From: Blautia sp. | Lineage (GTDB): Bacteria; Bacillota; Clostridia; Lachnospirales; Lachnospiraceae | Length of the DNA stretch: 64,000 nt | NCBI GenBank assembly: GCA_029257805.1 | Contig: JARIAR010000009.1 | Location: forward strand, 62,001-126,000 | Direction of reading: 5' to 3' | Part shown: one piece after another, positions 59,718 to 64,000 of the stretch | Layout of the letters: every line of letters begins with the position of its first letter | Numbering within the stretch: position 1 is the first letter of the stretch | Notes under the pieces: generated by a model | What the model was told of the DNA's origin: nothing | Database searches by the model: none | What the model saw: the letters and a program-made list of their open reading frames with translations, nothing else | Position numbers and translations under genes: made by a program

Positions 59718-61676
59718 CTACCAGCTTCCGCCACCTCCGCCGCCGAAGCCACCTCCGGAAAATCCTCCGCTGGAAAAGCCACCTCCGGAAAATCCTCCGC
59801 CGGAAGACTGTGAAGGTTTTGGTGTAGAAATGGTTGATGCTGCACGTCTCATATCCGTATAGATTATTCGGCGCATCGTAGCATATTCAAAATATCCTGT
59901 TCCATTTGCGGTTTCATACCAATCTGGCGCGGGAAGGGTAAGATCTTTCATTTTATCCAATAAAATATCCGTTAATCCAAATACATAAGCAAACGGTAAT
60001 ATATGATAAAATAACTGCGGAGATTCCTCTGCGATCGCTTTCATACGATCCAATTCTGCTGTCTCAATAAACTCCCGCAATCCCACAAGATATCCCATCC
60101 ATTCTACACACTGATCAGTTCGTTTTTTCATAAATCCTGTAAGAAAAATCCCCACACATGATACCACTGCAGCTGCTACAAGTCCTGGAAACAGATTAAG
60201 AATAGAGCCACGCAGCATTCCAATTCCATAACATAAAAAGAGTGCCAATATTGGTGTGATTCCTATTGCAAGCGCAACACTTCCTTTAATGGCCCGTGCG
60301 CGATGTGCTTTGGCATACCAGTAATCTACCGTACGGTTAAATAAGAGAACTCCTATTGTATATAAAACCGGCAGACACAATACAATCGGGTTGACAAGGG
60401 ATATCTGTAAAATACAAAAAACCAAAAGAAAAACTGGCAGGACAGATATGACAACCGACACTCTTCTTGCTATTTTAGAAGATGAAGTATATACATTGCT
60501 GGAAAAATCTGTTGCAATCTGTTTCTTTACATTTACAAACGTCTCTGCCATACGATATTTTAAATCAGAAATTCTTACTGTTTTCATAACAGGAGCAGAA
60601 TTTCCAAATATCTTATTAAAAAATGTTTTGGCATATTTTGGAGAATCCTGTGGCAAATCTTTCATTTTTATAAACATAAGAGATTTATTTTTCCCCTGAC
60701 GAATTTTAAGATATCCCTTTGATGCCCAGAATAAAATCAGGGAAATCGTATCTGTATCTGACACATTTCCATCCACAATATATCCTACTGCAGCACTATC
60801 CAAACCATTAGGCGGCTGGAATTGGACGGAAGGAATAATTTCTTTGTCTCTTCCAAAAAAGAAAAATAAGAGAATCAAAATTAAAAGGAATACTGCGCTA
60901 CTTATGATTAATAGCTTATTAAGACCATGTACCGTGTTTCCATATTGAAAATATCCTTCTTCCATTGGTACATAAAATGTCATCCCTGTTCCAACAGGAA
61001 GGGAAGCTGTTAATTTACCGGAAACAGTATTGCCATCCCATTTGAGATTTACGATTTTGCTTGCATCCATACGTTCCCCGTAACGTCCATAATAGAGCTG
61101 AAGCTGTTCTTCCTGTATTTTTTTTGGAAAGGTTATTTTAAAGGTACTTCCAACCGGAATTTTATTTTGCCAGCCAGTAGGAAAGACATTATAATATACA
61201 TTTTGGTATGCCGTATTTGTAACAGGAGTTACTTCATATTGAATTTGATAATTCTGCAATCCAGATACCTTTCTGTCTGCATCGCCTATTCGCAGCACTT
61301 TATTTCCATTTTCTGAACTCACATTCAGCGTTTGGGAAGATGTGATATTGCTAAAAGAAGCATAGTACGGAATATCTTTTGCTGTTCCGTCTTCTTTTAA
61401 TTCTGTAATCACACCTTTTTGAGGAATGTATCGGTAAATACCATGTCTGGGAAGCATAAAAGAAACCTGAATATCCTCAGTTACCACATAGGAGTTATCT
61501 TCCTGAATTTTAATATCTGTAGAATAAGCGTTCGTCTGCATGTACAGATCTTCTAACACCTGCTTTGTTTGCGAAGAAGCAGGAATCAGACGTCCTATTA
61601 ATCCTAAATTCCCGCTTACAAATATCAACAAGATCCAGATGCCTATGCCTATAAAATTTTTTGCATTCTTCTTCAT
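59718..61676 (-). CDS. DUF2207 membrane protein with Gly/Ser-rich tail
   Basis: 652 residues. Signal/anchor helix at about 8-30, an extracytoplasmic beta-rich DUF2207 domain, a membrane helix near 258-278 and two or three more near 410-520, then a C-terminal tail of GGGFSGGGFSSGGFSGGG type. Usually paired with LemA, as here (the lemA gene ends 12 bp upstream). Role in envelope physiology unknown. Confidence 0.9.
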   Translation of the reverse strand: MKKNAKNFIGIGIWILLIFVSGNLGLIGRLIPASSQTKQVLEDLYMQTNAYSTDIKIQEDNSYVVTEDIQVSFMLPRHGIYRYIPQKGVITELKEDGTAKDIPYYASFSNITSSQTLNVSSENGNKVLRIGDADRKVSGLQNYQIQYEVTPVTNTAYQNVYYNVFPTGWQNKIPVGSTFKITFPKKIQEEQLQLYYGRYGERMDASKIVNLKWDGNTVSGKLTASLPVGTGMTFYVPMEEGYFQYGNTVHGLNKLLIISSAVFLLILILLFFFFGRDKEIIPSVQFQPPNGLDSAAVGYIVDGNVSDTDTISLILFWASKGYLKIRQGKNKSLMFIKMKDLPQDSPKYAKTFFNKIFGNSAPVMKTVRISDLKYRMAETFVNVKKQIATDFSSNVYTSSSKIARRVSVVISVLPVFLLVFCILQISLVNPIVLCLPVLYTIGVLLFNRTVDYWYAKAHRARAIKGSVALAIGITPILALFLCYGIGMLRGSILNLFPGLVAAAVVSCVGIFLTGFMKKRTDQCVEWMGYLVGLREFIETAELDRMKAIAEESPQLFYHILPFAYVFGLTDILLDKMKDLTLPAPDWYETANGTGYFEYATMRRIIYTDMRRAASTISTPKPSQSSGGGFSGGGFSSGGFSGGGFGGGGGGSW

Positions 61677-61688
61677 ACAGCTCTCCTA

Positions 61689-62243
61689 TCAGAAAGATAC
61701 TTTTACATTTTCTCTTTCTTTTTCATCTTCTACCTCATATAAAGGCTTTCTTTTAAAACCAAACTTACCTGCAATAATATTTCCAGGAAACAGCTCTGTT
61801 GTTGTGTTAAACTTATTAACAACTCCATTATAATATCTGCGTGATCCTGCAATTTCTTCTTCGATACCAGCCAGCTGATTCTGAAGTTCCATAAAATTCA
61901 TATTGGCTTTTAAATCCGGATAAGCCTCCGCCAACGCAAACAAAGAACGGATATTTTCTGTTAAAAGATGATCTTTTTCAATTTTCTCTTCCGGTGTGGA
62001 TGCCGCCATTGCCATGTTACGTGTGGAAATTACTTTTTCTAATGTTTCCGACTCATATTTTGCATAACCTTTTACAGTTTCCACATAATTTGGGAGTAAA
62101 TCATATCGTTTTTTTAAAGACACATCCAAAACAGAAAAGGCTTCTTCTGTTTTGTTTCTCAATGTAACCAGCTTATTATATGTGCGGATTACCCATAATG
62201 CTACCAAAACAAATATGACAATTAATACAATTACAGCTACCAT
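61689..62243 (-). CDS. lemA: LemA family protein
   Basis: 184 residues. N-terminal membrane helix (about 2-20) followed by the LemA pattern (NKLVTLRNKTEEAFSVLDVS, KKRYDLLPNYVETVKGYAKY, EAYPDLKAN, RRYYNGVVNKFN). Forms a two-gene operon with the DUF2207 gene. Confidence 0.94.
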   Translation of the reverse strand: MVAVIVLIVIFVLVALWVIRTYNKLVTLRNKTEEAFSVLDVSLKKRYDLLPNYVETVKGYAKYESETLEKVISTRNMAMAASTPEEKIEKDHLLTENIRSLFALAEAYPDLKANMNFMELQNQLAGIEEEIAGSRRYYNGVVNKFNTTTELFPGNIIAGKFGFKRKPLYEVEDEKERENVKVSF

Positions 62244-62334
62244 AAATGCCCTCCTATCGTGTAATTTATATAAAAAGATTATATATGATTTCTATGTTCA
62301 AAACAATCCTATTTTTCTCTTTTTGAGAAATAAA

Positions 62335-62377
62335 ACAGAGCCGCATTTTGAGGGGTCACCTCATTTTACGGCTCTGT
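62335..62377 (-). terminator. Nested hairpin terminator of the pyruvyl transferase gene
   Basis: ACAGAGCCG/CGGCTCTGT outer arms with TGAGG/CCTCA inside; the same outer arms recur at 63658-63682. Confidence 0.7.
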
Positions 62378-62391
62378 TCTTTGAATAAATA

Positions 62392-63516
62392 TCATTTTGT
62401 ACAGGAAACTAATTCTTCTTTTAAAAATTCTAAAGATTTCTTCCGGGCTTCTGCAATTCTTTCATGCACTCTTTTATAATCAATTTTTTCAGGCAGGGAT
62501 TCCTTTCCTGTAACCATAATACGATCAGGGACTCCAAATAAATCCAGAACTTCCTGGATTTTTGTATTACACTGTTCACGAGAAAAAATAACATATTCAC
62601 GTTTAAACTGTGTACTAAGTATAATCCCATGGAAAGAATTTGTAACAACGAATTCTGCGTGCTTTACTAGCGATAAAAATTCTTCCACACCTGCATGATA
62701 AAACATAATATGACCTTTATCTGCATTGCATGCCCTTAGACTGATTTCAACGATTTTCCATCCGTTTTCCTCTGCCATTTTCTCTGCATATGCTTCCATT
62801 GCCGGATTATATCGTCTGGAATAAACTAACAGATATTTTTCTGAAACAAGCCTTTCAGAAGCCAGTTCATCATAATCTTCATATGTTAAAAGTAAAGTTG
62901 GGTCAATTACTCTTTCCACCGGCACATCTGTGTGCTCTTTTACGTATGGAATCATCAGATTTTCTCTAAGACCAAATGCTTTAAAATTTTTTAAGCGTTC
63001 ATTTAAAACAGGATACATCTCATCTGTAAAGTTCGGATCTCCAAAACTTGCTGCATATGCCACAGAATAACTGTTTTTCATACAATCATAATTGGCATAA
63101 AAACCATCATCAAAACCGAACTCATCCGGACAAAAAATCGTATCACTGCCACATACAAAACCATTTAAATTTTCATCTTCTAATATGTCATTAAAATTGC
63201 TGGAAGTATATTTTTTCTTACTTTTTTTCAAATATGTATCGTAAAAATTATTAAATTTTTTGTAATTTTCTCTAATTGCCGGCATACTCATCTCACACAT
63301 CCTGTAAGATTCCTCATCTTTATCCCACATATTTTTAAATGGATTTAAAGGATCTTTATCTGCCATGGAGTCAGGACAGTAATCAACCAATATAGATTCC
63401 CATTTATCCTGTCCTAATTTGTTAATTGATTTATGCAACGCATATGACTGCAAAGCAGACCCATAATTTGTAAAATTACAATACATATTATAACTTACTA
63501 TTCCAAAATGTTTCAT
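62392..63516 (-). CDS. Polysaccharide pyruvyl transferase family protein
   Basis: 374 residues. Family features: GIVSYNMYCNFTNYGSALQS at the N-terminus, GSDTIFCPDEFGFDDGFYAN, ASFGDPNFTDE, RVIDPTLLLTYEDYD and VVTNSFHGIILSTQF. Transfers pyruvate-like groups to glycans or, in related forms, acts as a glycan-modifying enzyme. Isolated gene between two look-alike terminators. Confidence 0.9.
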   Translation of the reverse strand: MKHFGIVSYNMYCNFTNYGSALQSYALHKSINKLGQDKWESILVDYCPDSMADKDPLNPFKNMWDKDEESYRMCEMSMPAIRENYKKFNNFYDTYLKKSKKKYTSSNFNDILEDENLNGFVCGSDTIFCPDEFGFDDGFYANYDCMKNSYSVAYAASFGDPNFTDEMYPVLNERLKNFKAFGLRENLMIPYVKEHTDVPVERVIDPTLLLTYEDYDELASERLVSEKYLLVYSRRYNPAMEAYAEKMAEENGWKIVEISLRACNADKGHIMFYHAGVEEFLSLVKHAEFVVTNSFHGIILSTQFKREYVIFSREQCNTKIQEVLDLFGVPDRIMVTGKESLPEKIDYKRVHERIAEARKKSLEFLKEELVSCTK

Positions 63517-63657
63517 TTCTTTTTCTTTTCCTTTTCTTATTATAAAATTCTTCTATATTCCGCAATTTTATCTAGCCGAAGATTACTATACTATATTTTC
63601 CATCTTTTTACAATATTTTTATTTAATATCATCTGCTGTTCTCTTATTGAAATAAAA

Positions 63658-63682
63658 ACAGAGCCGTAAAATGCGGCTCTGT
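63658..63682 (-). terminator. Terminator of the oxidoreductase gene
   Basis: ACAGAGCCG/CGGCTCTGT stem, same arms as at 62335-62377. Confidence 0.75.
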
Positions 63683-63696
63683 TCTTTAAAATATGA

Positions 63697-64000
63697 TCAG
63701 ATTTCTTTTGTCAGCTGATATGCCTGTGTAATTGCATCTTTAATATTTCCTACCTTTTGTGCATCACCCAGAAGATGATAGGTTAATCCGCTTTCTTCCA
63801 GCAATGCTTCCATATCTGGATTTGGACGATATCCCATGGCAAGAACAAGGGTATCCGCATCATCAATACAATGCTGCACATTATCCTGTGTATAATAGAT
63901 TTTATCTGTTTCTACACTTTCCACTTTTGCCTTACAGCAAATTTTAATGCCTTTTTTCATCATTCTCTGAACAAGAAGACTTCTTCCAGGGCCAGATTCC
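63697..64000 (-). CDS. C-terminal end of an FAD/NAD oxidoreductase (5' end outside window)
   Basis: The frame stays open to base 64000 (SGPGRSLLVQRMMKKGIKIC), so the gene begins to the right. The visible 100 residues hold the FAD-binding signature TLVLAMGYRPNPDMEALLEE and end LLGDAQKVGNIKDAITQAYQ, then LTKEI, as in the old-yellow-enzyme/2,4-dienoyl-CoA reductase (NADH:flavin oxidoreductase) family. Confidence 0.8.
   Translation of the reverse strand, partial: ESGPGRSLLVQRMMKKGIKICCKAKVESVETDKIYYTQDNVQHCIDDADTLVLAMGYRPNPDMEALLEESGLTYHLLGDAQKVGNIKDAITQAYQLTKEI

Noticed and set aside
1-64000. tRNA, rRNA or riboswitch genes
   Set aside because: None could be recognised by eye on either strand.

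Overview
The window looks like DNA from a low-GC, spore-forming Firmicute, most likely a Lachnospiraceae gut bacterium. The pointers are AT-rich sequence, strong GGAGG-type ribosome sites, the sporulation-type yqfC-yqfD-phoH cluster, and families common in that group (DUF4317, DUF5688, DUF2284). This is a by-eye judgement without database searches.

Two parts are visible. From the left edge to about 51.87 kb the DNA reads as one large mobile element (ICE or integrated plasmid type). From 51.87 kb to the right edge it is ordinary chromosome. The junction lies inside phoH: the protein is intact up to the Walker B aspartate (D236), then continues for 13 unrelated residues and stops. The other end of the element, its integrase and the rest of phoH must lie left of the window.

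Element layout. 0-10 kb: C-terminus of a coiled-coil protein, a zincin-like polyvalent protein, a PcfB-like/VirD4 coupling-protein pair, and a Rad50-like ATPase. 10-21 kb: cargo (DUF4317; a large Cna-B/SpaA-repeat surface protein; DUF3800; a cell-wall-binding CAP-domain protein; an XRE regulator with twin operators; an ImmA/IrrE protease with a membrane partner). 21.5-28 kb: a replication block (primase-type zinc protein, sliding-clamp homologue, SSB, tandem-OB zinc protein) and a sigma factor. 28-33 kb: an envelope cluster (leucine-rich-repeat-like protein, secreted trigger-factor-like protein, TPR-like and coiled-coil proteins). 33-42 kb: two wall-anchor-type proteins, a UvrD helicase and ParB. 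42-49 kb: RecD2, a possible replication initiator, a decayed DNA methyltransferase, RadC and DUF5688. 49.6-51.7 kb: a tiny Cys-rich peptide, a GIDE protein, PspA and a small coiled-coil protein.

Two sequence patterns tie the element together. Thirteen genes carry a CATATT box, usually 12-14 nt before an AAAACGAAAGGAG ribosome-site block, with no obvious -35. This suggests a regulon, perhaps read by the element's own sigma factor (26.9 kb). Seven copies of a 20-22 bp palindrome (AAACGAATTAAAATTCGTTT and variants) are scattered between genes and could be partition or regulatory sites. A transposase-free IS200/IS605-type remnant splits the small-membrane-protein/parB operon.

The chromosomal part holds yqfC-yqfD-phoH, a DUF2284 protein, a dihydrouridine synthase, a MerR regulator with a 19-bp-spacer promoter in front of a MATE pump, an amidohydrolase, DUF2207 and LemA proteins, a polysaccharide pyruvyl transferase, and the end of an FAD/NAD oxidoreductase.
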